Below, one piece after another: positions 1 through 8,432 of a stretch of 64,000 nt of DNA. This DNA is from Setophaga petechia (Eukaryota; Chordata; Aves; Passeriformes; Parulidae), in contig JANCRA010000178.1 in assembly GCA_024362935.1 (NCBI GenBank), positions 372,001-436,000 of the forward strand. Direction: 5' to 3'. The notes beneath the pieces are model-generated. The model was not told where the DNA came from. It saw only the letters and a list, made by a program, of their open reading frames with translations, and made no database searches. A program made the position numbers and the translations under genes. Positions within the stretch are counted from its first letter, which is position 1, and each line of letters starts with the position of its first letter.

Positions 1-56
1 ATTTTGTCAGCACCAATCATACCTACTTACCACAGCTCTGTTCCTCTCTCTTGCAG

Positions 57-256
57 CCCTCGAAAGCCTGACGGAGGACATGAGCAGTGCTGTGTCAGAG
101 CTGGCATTTCAAACACTGCATGTCCTCCGAGCAACAGCGAGTAGGCGATATTCCATCTTCCAGAGGCTGCACGATCAGCTGCGCAGGGCGTGGATGACTT
201 GGCCTCGTCTGTCACGGCTCGGCTGGCTGCACTGCACGAGCTCGGAGGAGAGCTAA
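57..256 (+). CDS. MROH: Copy 0: last exon (15) of an upstream MROH-like gene, 5' part outside window
   Basis: This is the terminal exon of the gene copy that begins left of the window. It starts after a polypyrimidine tract and CAG acceptor ending at 56, completes an alanine codon begun in exon 14, and reads 65 further codons to TAA at 254-256. It is identical in protein to exon 15 of all other copies. The encoded tail contains a HEAT-like helix pair (LTEDMSSAVSELAFQTLHVL) and a basic, tryptophan-containing C-terminus ending SSEES. Its presence shows that at least one more unit lies to the left. Confidence 0.85.
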
Positions 257-359
257 TCCAAGAGGCTCTCTTTGATGGGGCAACCTGAGCCAGCAGGGAT
301 TTTTACTTTTCTTTAAATTTTTTTAATGTTTTCTTCCATTCTTTTTTTTACTATATGTA

Positions 360-365
360 AATATA
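360..365 (+). promoter_or_regulatory. Candidate weak poly(A) signal AATATA
   Basis: No AATAAA occurs in the first 850 nt after the stop at 256. The closest hexamer of the variant class is AATATA here, about 104 nt downstream of the stop, followed by GT-rich and T-rich sequence. Further on are ATTAAA at 978-983 and AATAAA at 1123-1128 and 1265-1270, all inside the LTR-like segment. The same hexamers recur in every unit. Which one is used cannot be told from sequence. Confidence 0.3.
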
Positions 366-910
366 GACTGTGTTATAATAGACAGTAACTCAAGAGATTT
401 TTTTTTGCTGTCCAGGGTCCGTAGTGGATAGGGGAAGAGGGGAAAAGGGTGCTTGTGCTCAGCCAGCTGCCCAGGCGTGCAGTGCTGCAGGGGAAATGGC
501 CAGAAGCCCCTTGGCCTTTGGTGGTTCTGCTGAAGCCTTTGTGCTGCCCACAGAGCGGCTGGGCAGGGCCCGGAGCTGCGGGGATCCCTGCCAGGGCGGT
601 GCCTGGAGATGGCCACAAGCCCTGTGCCAGGCAGGAAGCACCATCCGTGTCCTCCTGCCCGTGTGCTGCCGGCTGCCTTGCTGAGGGCTCCCAGGTGCCC
701 CTGCATGGCGCTGCTCTGCAGCTGCCGTGGGGCTGCGGCGCTGCTGCCGGGCAGCTTGGCCCGGCTGGGGCAGCCCCTGAGGGGCTGCTGGGCGCTGGCA
801 AGCCCTGAGCGATGGGCTCTCAGAGGCCACAAGCAGCCCCCTGGCAGCCGCCTTGATCCTGCCAGAGTTGACTTGCAAGAGGGATCCCGGGCACTCTGCA
901 GCTAACGGCA

Positions 911-1475
911 TCAGTGTTGTTGGAACCCCAAATGCAGGGAGGTCTCAGATCTTTGGGCCTGGAAGCCAAAGCTTAGAATTAAACACAGGATTTGTGCTGA
1001 GACCTTGAAAAGGGCTTCCAAATTCAGGTGCTACAAGTGAGAATGTGGATTTGTAGTATAAAGCAGACACCCATAGTTAAGTGGAGGAAAGTTTAGCATT
1101 TTAGAGTTTAAGATCTAGAAAAAATAAAAGGAGTTACAACTGTAAACACCAAGTTTACACTGCAGTGCTGTAGTTTTGTGTGTCAGAACAGAATTGGCTG
1201 AGAAAGCTTACACTGTAGCACGAGTTCATGAGATGAAATACTGAAGGATTGGGTCAGAAACATAAATAAACTTGTTGGCAATGTTTTATTGGCCAAGAAA
1301 TCCTTCCAAGTTCTTGTAAGTACAAGTCTTGCGACGTTGTGAGCCATGTAATGGAGATGTGAGCCAAACTCACCTGTCCTGTCTATGCAGAAGAGAAAGA
1401 AAAAGCAATGACATCATCTAAAAAACTCAGAGGTCCGCTCTCTAGCTCCTTCCAAATGCCTTGAAATCCCCCACA
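911..1475 (+). mobile_element. LTR-like retroelement-derived segment (non-coding)
   Basis: A block of lower GC content than its flanks begins near TGTTGTTGG and ends near CCCCCACA, giving TG...CA-like ends about 565 bp apart. It contains ATTAAA and two AATAAA hexamers. Its wording matches my memory of LTR-type repeats common in passerine genomes; that match is recalled, not searched. I saw no convincing target-site duplication, so the borders are approximate. No retroviral protein frame is present. Equivalent blocks lie at 9087-9651, 17263-17827, 25439-26003, 33613-34177, 41787-42351, 49963-50527 and 58139-58703, all at the same place in the unit, so insertion preceded amplification. Confidence 0.4.
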
Positions 1476-1754
1476 GTGGGATTTAGCTACAAATAGATGA
1501 CAGGGACTCTTAGTGCTGGCTCTTTGACTCCAGAGCGGCTGCTTTAGAATCTTTCCCATAACCCTGTGTAGTTATGTGCCAGCAATGGATCATTTGAAGA
1601 AACTTTCCCAACTGACTTGCATGGAGGCTTGTTTGAAGGGTATTTGAGGAGAAAGGCTCCTGCAAGAGATCTGGGCTTTGCATTTTGGCCTAGCTGTGTC
1701 CCCTGCTGATTGTGAAGTGTGGCATCAGCAGCAGGGCTATCTGGGCTAAAAATA

Positions 1755-1792
1755 TCACGTCACTTGCCCTTGCTCTTTTTGGCCTCTAAAAG
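1755..1792 (+). promoter_or_regulatory. Promoter-like block upstream of copy 1 with mutated TATA (TCTAAAAG)
   Basis: A CRE-like octamer TCACGTCA (1755-1762; one base from the TGACGTCA consensus) lies about 30 bp upstream of TCTAAAAG (1785-1792). In units 4, 7 and 8 the same position reads TATAAAAG. The spacing resembles a core promoter or an LTR U3 region. Copies 2, 3, 5 and 6 carry the same mutated form at 9961-9968, 18137-18144, 34487-34494 and 42661-42668. It lies about 800 bp before the ATG, so a transcript starting here would need a long 5' UTR or a 5' UTR intron. Function is inferred. Confidence 0.35.
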
Positions 1793-1942
1793 CTGGACCC
1801 ACTTTCGGGGCAAATTTGGAGACCTCATCCATGGGTGGAGGGACCAGCTAGGATCTTCCCAGTTGCTGGGAATGGTTCTCCAGGTCCCTGGTGTAAAACG
1901 GGGCTGCCCAGCAACTGCGCATCTGCAAGATGAGAAACAATT

Positions 1943-2075
1943 GTCTTGGTTTGAAGAGAGACGTGTCTGCTCAGGAAGGCAGAAGGCTTCTCTGAAATGG
2001 AAAATGTCAATCCCCTCCTTTCAAATGATTCTCATTTAAAAATTCAAATGCTCTCAGGGAAAGATATGGGGATAG
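1943..2075 (+). mobile_element. Second LTR-like fragment (non-coding)
   Basis: The segment starts with TGTCTTGGTTTGAAGAG and continues through a phrase containing CTCTCAGGGAAAGATATGGG. I recognise this opening as typical of a widespread passerine LTR-type repeat, from memory. It is a decayed fragment of about 130 bp without coding capacity. Equivalents lie at 10119-10251, 18295-18427, 26471-26603, 34645-34777, 42819-42951, 50995-51127 and 59171-59303. Unit 8 has a private C-to-G change at 59259. Confidence 0.45.
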
Positions 2076-2409
2076 GACTGAGCCCGCTAAGCCGGGCGGC
2101 GTTTGCTGATGCTCTGAGCCCTTCCTAAAGATCCTGTCTGGCTGCCTTAGACACCTGGGGCCAGGGATTCCTTCCAAGCTGGGCCACTTTGGCTGGGCTG
2201 GGGGCGGCCCCAAGGCGGCAGGCAGTGTGTGCAAGGGCTCTGGGTGGCACGCTGCAGCACGGTCACTGTGCCATGGAACGGAACCTGGTCTCCAAGGCCC
2301 CTTTGTGACACGTGGGAAATAGAAGCTTGCCCGGGTGCTGGGAACAGGCAAAGGGGCGCAACGGGACAGAGCAGTGCTGTGAGGAGCCCCCGCACAGTGC
2401 ACTCGTTTT

Positions 2410-2574
2410 CGACTGACCCGCAGCTTTTCCACAGCGTTGGTCCGGCAGCTGAGCTCGAGGCCAGAGCACGGGACTCGGTGACCCGCGGCCTTCCGAGGCG
2501 TCTGTCCTGCAGCTGCCCTCAAGGGCAGAGCGTGGGACTTGGTGCCCCGGAGCTTTCCCTAAGCATCCCTCCTG
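2410..2574 (+). repeat. Degenerate 64-bp minisatellite directly upstream of the ATG
   Basis: Two consecutive diverged units start with GCAGCT at 2445 and 2509. They share GCAGCT, then a CCAGAGC/GGCAGAGC block, a GTGGGACT/ACGGGACT block, and a CCTGCA junction. An earlier partial unit (GACCCGCAG... to TCCGGCAGCT) lies at about 2410-2444. The tract ends about 20 bp before the ATG and so falls in the likely 5' UTR or proximal promoter. Equivalents are at 10586-10750, 18762-18926, 26938-27102, 35112-35276, 43286-43450, 51462-51626 and 59638-59802. The internal units are far more diverged from one another than the 8-kb units are, so this repeat is older than the array. Confidence 0.6.
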
Positions 2575-2595
2575 CAAGTAGCTCCAGTCAGCGGC

Positions 2596-5500
2596 ATGGA
2601 GCAGAGACCCCTGAGCGTGCCCAAGATGGCCTGGGGGGAGGAGGAGCAGGAGGAAGAAGGCCCTGGAGCTTCCCCAGCCCAGGAGACTGAGGAGGTGGTG
2701 CCATTCCATGCACCGCAGAAGGGTGAGTGCCAGAGCTGGGCTGCAGGGCTGGAGCTGCAGCCAACTGGGCCCCATGCCATGCCATGCCATGCAATGCAAT
2801 CCCCTGGGGAAATGCCCACGGACAGGCCGGAAGAGGGCCCAGGCAGACACCCCGCAGTGGCCGTGCTCCATCCCCTGGGCCATCCCGGGGCTCTCCCTGC
2901 CTGGGCAGCGCAGGGCTGGCCTGCGTTCTCCGGCCTCTCCCGCAGCCCCTCAGCTCTGGCTGCGCTCGCTCTTTGCCAGGTGCAGCCCTGGAGCGCACAC
3001 AGGAGCAGGAACCCAGCCGTGGCCGCTTCCGCAGCACAGCGCAGGTACCTGCAGCCACCCCCACCTGGGCTGGGCCTGCTGTCCCTGCTCAGCCCAGCAC
3101 CGTGTGTGCAGCACTTCACGCAACATCCCCGGCTTCCTGCCCTTCTCCTACAGTTTGTCTGCAAATTCATGAGGAGAATTCTGGAGGAAGAGAACAGCAC
3201 CATGGGCACAGGGCTCAGACCCTACGCTCCCATCTTCCTAACTAAGACCAGCGCTGCCCTCCTGTGTATGCTTGTAGAGGAAGACTTTTACTATCCAAAC
3301 CAAGTAAGCAGCCTGTGGGCAGGGTTTGATCCTCCCAGGAATTGCTTGGCCTCCCAAGCCACGCGTGCCGGTCCCTGTGAGCCTTTGAGGCCACTTGGCA
3401 GTGCAGTGGGAAGGGCAGCACTTCTCTGGGGAAGCTGGGGACATTGCTCCCTCTGGCAGCTTTCCAAGTCTCCCTGTGCCTTCTCCAGGTGCCCGCCATG
3501 GTGAGGTTCATCCACCAGTGGCTCGTGGCCAATGATTGTGCTGAGCACAGGCTGGACGAGGCCCTGCTGGATCTCACGGAAGCACAGCCAGATGACACAG
3601 TCATGGCGCTCCTGCGTGTGGCCCCGTCCTGTGACAGGTATGGGGCCCAGCTGCCCAGAGGGCTCAGGCCTCCCCAGCCCATCACCCAGTAGAGCCTGGC
3701 CCAGGTATCTGACCAACAGAGACTTCCAGGGCCCTCTGGCTGCTGCCTTTCCCAGCCCTGGCACGTCAGCCCCCGAGCCTGCTGCCATGCTCCCTCCCTG
3801 CCCCTCAGGGCTCTGTCCCCACCGGCCTGGGCGGCCTGGCTGCTGCTGGCCAGGGCCAGTGGGCAGAGGCAGAACTGGCAGCCAGCTCAGCTCCCCCCGG
3901 TGCTGTGTCTGAGACCCGCCCTGAGACACAGCTCTGACCCCACAGAGCTGCCATGGCCATGTGGAAGACCATCATGGGCTCAGCCAGGACTGCGGAGCTG
4001 GCACAGATGATCCTCCTGGATGTGCTGGGGAGCTGGCCAGAGTGCAGCACGTGCACCTCCGATGGGGACAAAACGGGTGTCTTTGCCCTGGCTGTGAGTT
4101 TCTGCAACGAGCCTTTGCTGGCCCCAAGGCCGCCTCTCCAGCAGCTCTCCATCCTCCTTCCCCCACTGCCTCTCCCTGCCTCAGGCGCTGGCCTGAAACC
4201 TGGCCCGGGGGCAGCTTCAGGCCCACCAGGCCGTGTGCTCCCCCTGCCTCTCTCCGGGCCTCTCCCTGCCACGCTCGCGCCCTGCCACACGGACACCTGG
4301 GCACTGAGCGCTGTCTCGGGGGGCTTTGTCCTTTGCAGGCAACCGTGGTGATGTGGAAGATCCTCCAGGTGCCCTGTCTGCCACGGATACTGAAGGTGTA
4401 TTTCCCCCGCCTCTTTGTGCATCTGCTTTTCCAAGTGTTCTTCAGCACTCTGCATATGCCAGAGGAGGTCGATACCTTCTGGAAGGGATGCCAGGAAGAG
4501 CACGGCCTTGCCACCAGCCCCGACAGGTGCTCCATCCCACTCCTCCTGTCCCTGCCACGTGGCCTGCCAAGGAGCCAGTGCTGCCAGCCTGACCTGGGCT
4601 TTGCTGTGCACACAGCTTTGCAGTGCGCACCCTGAAGTCCCTGCTGTGCCTTCTGCGCTGTGAGGATGTGGTGGTGGCAATGGAACGCAGGTGTGGCTGG
4701 GACACGCTGCTCTCTCCTGACACCCACCACTTTGCCGTGGCTCTGCTGGCCAGGTGAGACCCCCTTCTCCCCACTGCCTCTGACATTTGTGCTCTGTGCC
4801 CAGGTGTCCCACAAAGTCCCCGTGCTTATCAGCCAGAGGGCCTTGTCACTGAGGGAAAGCCAAACACACTGGAAAAGGCTGGGAGAGGAGGGAGGCCATG
4901 AGCAACCAACTCCCAAATGGCCCAGGTCCCCTTGCTGGAAGGCTGGTGGGGAAACATGAGAACTCTGTGAGTCACTCCTGGGAGAGGTTTGCCCCACTGG
5001 CTCAGGGTCTTGTTTCCTTTGTCCCGCCTTTAGAGAAATTTCCCATTCATCCATACACTTTTGTTCCGGGATTGCATTCTACCTGCTCGCCCTGCTCCAA
5101 GAAGAGATGCCATACTGGGATTTCCCTGCCCTGGCATTCCTTGTGGAGGTGAGCCTCAAGGCCAGCGCTGCCTGCCTGAGCTGCCTCCCAGCTCTCTGCC
5201 CTCTCGTAGGCGCAGCTGCCAGGACGGTGCCCGTGCCCTGTGCTGCTGCCTGGGCCCAGCCCTGTGCGGCTCCGGGCTCCTGCCGGCCGGCTCCCTGTCA
5301 CTGCCCTGTGCCTTTCAGGTCTTCGAGTGCCTGGACTTGAGGGAATGCAGTGACAGTGTTCTGGAGATCATGGCACAGAACCTGCAGAGCGAGCACAGGG
5401 CCAGGCGTTACTTGGCACTCAGAGGCCTCGTAGTGCTGGGCAAGAATCCCTGCATGGTGAGAAGGGGGCAGTGGCTGAAGCCGTGCAGGCAGCGTGGGGC

Positions 5501-8432
5501 TGGGCAAGGCACTCGCTTGGCCTTGCCTGGGCTTGGGGCGCTGGGGCAGCTGCTCCCAGCTCTCCTGCCTCCCGCTGCAGCTGCCCCAGTGCTTCGGGAC
5601 GGGCCTTTGGCCTCTGGGCCCTGCGGCAGCAGGGTGGCCTTTCACAAACTTGTGTTCCACACAGGCGGAAAAAATGTGGAGCCTGAGTGAAAGTCTTGTG
5701 GAGCTCCTGCAAGAGGATGATAGTGACATGATCAGGATGACCATTCTTCTATTCAGATACTTGCTCCTGGATACTGGTGCCCCAATACCCACACCCATCG
5801 CCCTGCAGCTGGCTGAGGCGCTCCTGCCACTCTTTGACCATGTAAGGCTCTGTGCCCACAGCCACGGCCACTGGCTGCTGCCCGGAAACTTGGTGCCCTG
5901 TGGAGGTGCAGGCCTGTGCCCTGTGGGGTCTGAAGCAGCTGATGCTGAGGTCTTTTGCCCTTCCTTTCATACAGGATGATAGCCAGGTGCAGCTGAGCTC
6001 CATGTGTGTCTTTCAAGAGATGCTGGACTTATTAACAGAAGATGGAAGAAAGGCCCTGAAGTCCCACGTGCGCCAGAGCCTGGTACCACTCTACTTGCAC
6101 TGCCATGATGAGAATCAGATTGTTGCTGAGGTGAGGACTTGTGGCTGGCTGCTGCCCCCTGGGAGGGTGCTGGGCTGCCTCCTGCCCTGGCACCTTGCAG
6201 GCTGCAGCCTCCTCCAGGCTGTGGCACTGGGATGCTCCTGTGCCCTGGACTGTGGGGCCATCTGTGCCTCTCTGCTGCTCTCCAGGCCTCCCGGGAAACG
6301 CTGCATTCTGCAGCCAGATTCCTAAGGAGGAGGGATCTCGAAAAAATGCTTCCGGTGGATCCGACATGGAAGTTTGCCGAGAGCCTGGTAAGGACTGCCA
6401 AGAATCCTCAGCCTGGAGAAAGTCCCTGAGGGCGGTGCTCAGTGTGCGGGGCTGGCAGCTGTGCCCCTGCCCGCTGCTGCAGCCAGAGGCCGCGCGGGCT
6501 CTTCTCCAGGCTCCCGCGGGCCCGAGCCGGGTGCCCATGGAGCCCCCGCCCGGCGGGGTTGCGGGCGGGCACCGCGGCTCCCCGGGCAGCAGCCGGCCCT
6601 CTGCCCCCTGCCCTCGGGAGCCCTTGGCCAGCGGCTGCTGGCCGCGCCTCAGGGCTGTGCGGCCAGGGGAGGCCGGGGCTGGGCGCAGGCAGCGCCCGGC
6701 CCAGGGGCGGAGCCGCTGAACCCTTCCCTCCGTCCGCTCTCCCCAGCTGGCAGAGGACAGGAGCAGAGCGGCCGAGCACCTGCGCCGGGCCCTGCCCTAC
6801 CTGGAGAGCCCACAGGAGCCCCTGCGAGAGGCGGCCGTCAGCTTCATGGGTGAGCCCCGAGCCCGTGCTCCCTCCCCGGCCCGGCCCGGCCCGGCCCGCG
6901 GCAGTTACGCCCCAGCCCCGCCTGCTGCCCCGGCAGCGCCGGCCGGGCCCGGCGCCGCGGAGCCCCGCCTGGCCTGGCCATTGCTGCTGCCGCCCTCTGG
7001 CAGCCGCGCCCTTGGGCGGCAGCGTGCGCCAAGGGCCGGGCTGAGCCCGGCCGGGCCAGCAGCCCGTGTGGCCACAGCGGCGGCAGCGCCGCTGGCAGGG
7101 AGCTGTGCCGCCGGCGCCGTGACAGGCTCTGTGTTCACAGGCATGGCCGGGCGGCACCTGAGGGGGCAGCGGCAAGAGCTGCAGCTGATCTGCACCGGTG
7201 AGTGAGGGCAGCGGGCTGACAGCGGGGGCTGCCGGGGGGAGCCGCAAGCCCTGCCCCGGCTGCGGAGGGCTCTGCTCCCGGGGCCAGAGCACACTGAGAT
7301 TTCAGGGCCACGTGGGCCATTCCTGGCCAGGAGCATCAGGCTGATCCCCTTGCTCCCTGCTCCCTCCTGGCCGTGGCAAGAGCTGGCTGGCATGGCCCTT
7401 GCTGGGGGCTCTCCTCGGCTCCCCACAGATCCGGGATCTGACCTTGGCTCTGTTATCTTTGCCCATCATAAAAAGTCAAATCCCATGATAAAAAACCAAA
7501 CAATATTTGAGATAGCTGCAATTTTAATTGAATAGTTTAGAAAATATATCTTGACAATATCATTTGATTAAAAATATGGGATAATTTGGTTCCAATAATC
7601 GTGCATAAACACAGGATAACCGCGGGGTATGGAGTGCAGGGTTCTGGAGCCTTGCCACCTCACGTATGAGCTTGCCAAGTGAAGATTCCCCCTTTTATGC
7701 CATGTGTCAATGTCATCCACTCCCATTTTCAATTCATCACACTTCTACCTCTGCCCTCAACACCACCTTTACCACCGATGCTCCACCATTTGTTTTGGTT
7801 GTCACACAAGTCTTTGGTGGGCGTCGTTTTTTTATGAAGGCATCTCTTCTTTCTATTTGTCCTTTAATTCATGTTTGGGTTACACACGCGCACCAAGCCA
7901 ATACAATGTAATCCAAAACGAACATATTTCTACATTTAAAAATCAAAGCAATAAATCTCCTATAGCTAGCATTTTCCTGAGACCCAACCACATTTTTCCT
8001 TCTTTCTGTTTTTTTTAGTAACTGTTATCTCTTGCTTTTTCCTCCTGTCATGGAACACCTGCAGGGAGGGGAGGGTGGAACCCCTCCTCTCCCTTTTTTC
8101 TTGGCATTATAACTTTTACCTGTTTTATTATGATTTCCAAATATTAATTCCTGCATCAATAATGATTAATGTTTCAATTTTGTCAGCACCAATCATACCT
8201 ACTTACCACAGCTCTGTTCCTCTCTCTTGCAGCCCTCGAAAGCCTGACGGAGGACATGAGCAGTGCTGTGTCAGAGCTGGCATTTCAAACACTGCATGTC
8301 CTCCGAGCAACAGCGAGTAGGCGATATTCCATCTTCCAGAGGCTGCACGATCAGCTGCGCAGGGCGTGGATGACTTGGCCTCGTCTGTCACGGCTCGGCT
8401 GGCTGCACTGCACGAGCTCGGAGGAGAGCTAA
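2596..8432 (+). CDS. MROH: Copy 1: MROH-like (maestro HEAT-like repeat) protein, 15 exons, 670 aa
   Basis: Exons: 2596-2722, 2980-3044, 3154-3303, 3489-3637, 3946-4093, 4339-4526, 4616-4753, 5034-5148, 5319-5456, 5665-5841, 5975-6130, 6286-6387, 6747-6849, 7141-7197, 8233-8432. They sum to 2,013 nt with all phases joining and all 14 introns GT-AG. The ATG has purine at -3 and G at +4. Residues 1-64 are acidic and low-complexity (EEEQEEE). The core contains MROH-type phrases such as LLDVLGSWPECSTC, PRLFVHLLFQVFFSTL and EEVDTFWKGCQEEHGLA. HEAT-like helix pairs fall near residues 410-440, 461-488, 500-530, 565-592 and 602-630. HEAT repeats serve as protein-binding scaffolds; no enzyme motif, signal peptide or clear membrane segment is seen. 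The exact paralogue (avian annotations often say MROH7 or MROH2B) is unresolved. At 670 aa it is much shorter than the largest vertebrate family members. Confidence 0.88.
2771..2801 (+). repeat. Pentanucleotide run (CATGC)n in intron 1
   Basis: Four CATGC-type repeats followed by two AATGC-type repeats lie in intron 1 (2723-2979). All eight visible copies have the same length here, which is notable for a microsatellite and fits recent homogenisation of the array. Confidence 0.7.
6388..6746. other. Intron 12: CpG-rich, most informative variant tract
   Basis: This 359-bp intron is GC- and CpG-rich and holds no gene. It distinguishes two haplotypes at 6547, 6550 and 6551: copies 1, 4, 5 and 6 read CCCCCGCCCGGCGG, and copies 2, 3, 7 and 8 read CCCCGGCAAGGCGG. 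Private changes are C-to-T at 14780 (copy 2), C-to-T at 30987 (copy 4) and T-to-C at 47534 (copy 6). Confidence 0.7.
6875..6900 (+). repeat. (CCCGG)n run in CpG-rich intron 13
   Basis: Intron 13 (6850-7140) opens with four to five tandem CCCGG pentamers and stays extremely CpG-rich throughout. Length is the same in all seven copies that include it. Such tracts are typical of avian microchromosomal genes. Confidence 0.65.
7440..8230. mobile_element. AT-rich insertion-like block in intron 14
   Basis: Intron 14 (7198-8232, 1,035 bp) is much longer than the other introns and changes abruptly from GC-rich to AT-rich near 7440. On the minus strand the block has LTR-like features: a CATAAAAGG motif (about 7695-7703 on the plus strand as its complement), AATAAAAC and purine-rich runs. 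I could not fix its ends or find a target-site duplication, and no transposase or reverse transcriptase frame is present. Equivalents are at 15616-16406, 23792-24582, 31968-32758, 40142-40932, 48316-49106 and 56492-57282. An imperfect hairpin of GGGAGGGGAGGG and its near-complement lies at 8064-8093. An old retroelement remnant is the best guess; an ordinary AT-rich intron is the alternative. Confidence 0.35.

Larger units (their letters stand above)
257..2595. other. Intergenic spacer before copy 1
   Basis: This spacer runs from the stop of copy 0 to the ATG of copy 1 (2,339 bp). It holds a T-rich 3' UTR (about 257-400), a GC-rich segment without a convincing gene (about 420-905), an LTR-like segment (about 911-1475), a promoter-like block (about 1500-1915) with TCTAAAAG at 1785-1792, a second LTR-like fragment (about 1943-2075), and a degenerate 64-bp minisatellite (about 2410-2574). 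Open frames across it are short, overlap on both strands and do not resemble a known protein. Relative to later spacers it carries G, where later ones have A, in the motif CCACAGTGGG (about 1478); units 1-3 share this state. Confidence 0.8.

Noticed and set aside
1719..2039. 106-codon plus-strand frame across the promoter-like block
   Set aside because: It begins at GTG, not ATG, spans the TATA/CRE-like block and an LTR-like fragment, and its variable residue simply reflects the TATA polymorphism.
2596..3504. Uninterrupted 302-codon plus-strand frame starting at the gene's ATG
   Set aside because: It contains exon 1 and exon 3 in frame but reads through introns 1-3. The introns have consensus GT-AG ends, and the spliced version including exon 2 continues into a family-like protein, so the unspliced frame is fortuitous.
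3805..5054. Long minus-strand open frames (335 and 360 codons) in each unit
   Set aside because: They lie antisense to exons 4-8 of the spliced gene, are rich in G, P, S and R as expected for GC-rich antisense frames, cross plus-strand splice sites and match no family I recognise.
6408..7292. 294-codon minus-strand frame across introns 12-14
   Set aside because: Low-complexity G/A/P/R translation of CpG-rich intronic DNA, with no family resemblance.
8064..8093. Hairpin in intron 14 as a regulatory RNA or terminator
   Set aside because: The arms (GGGAGGGGAGGG and its near-complement) pair only with a bulge or mismatches in a purine/pyrimidine-skewed tract; there is no further support for function.
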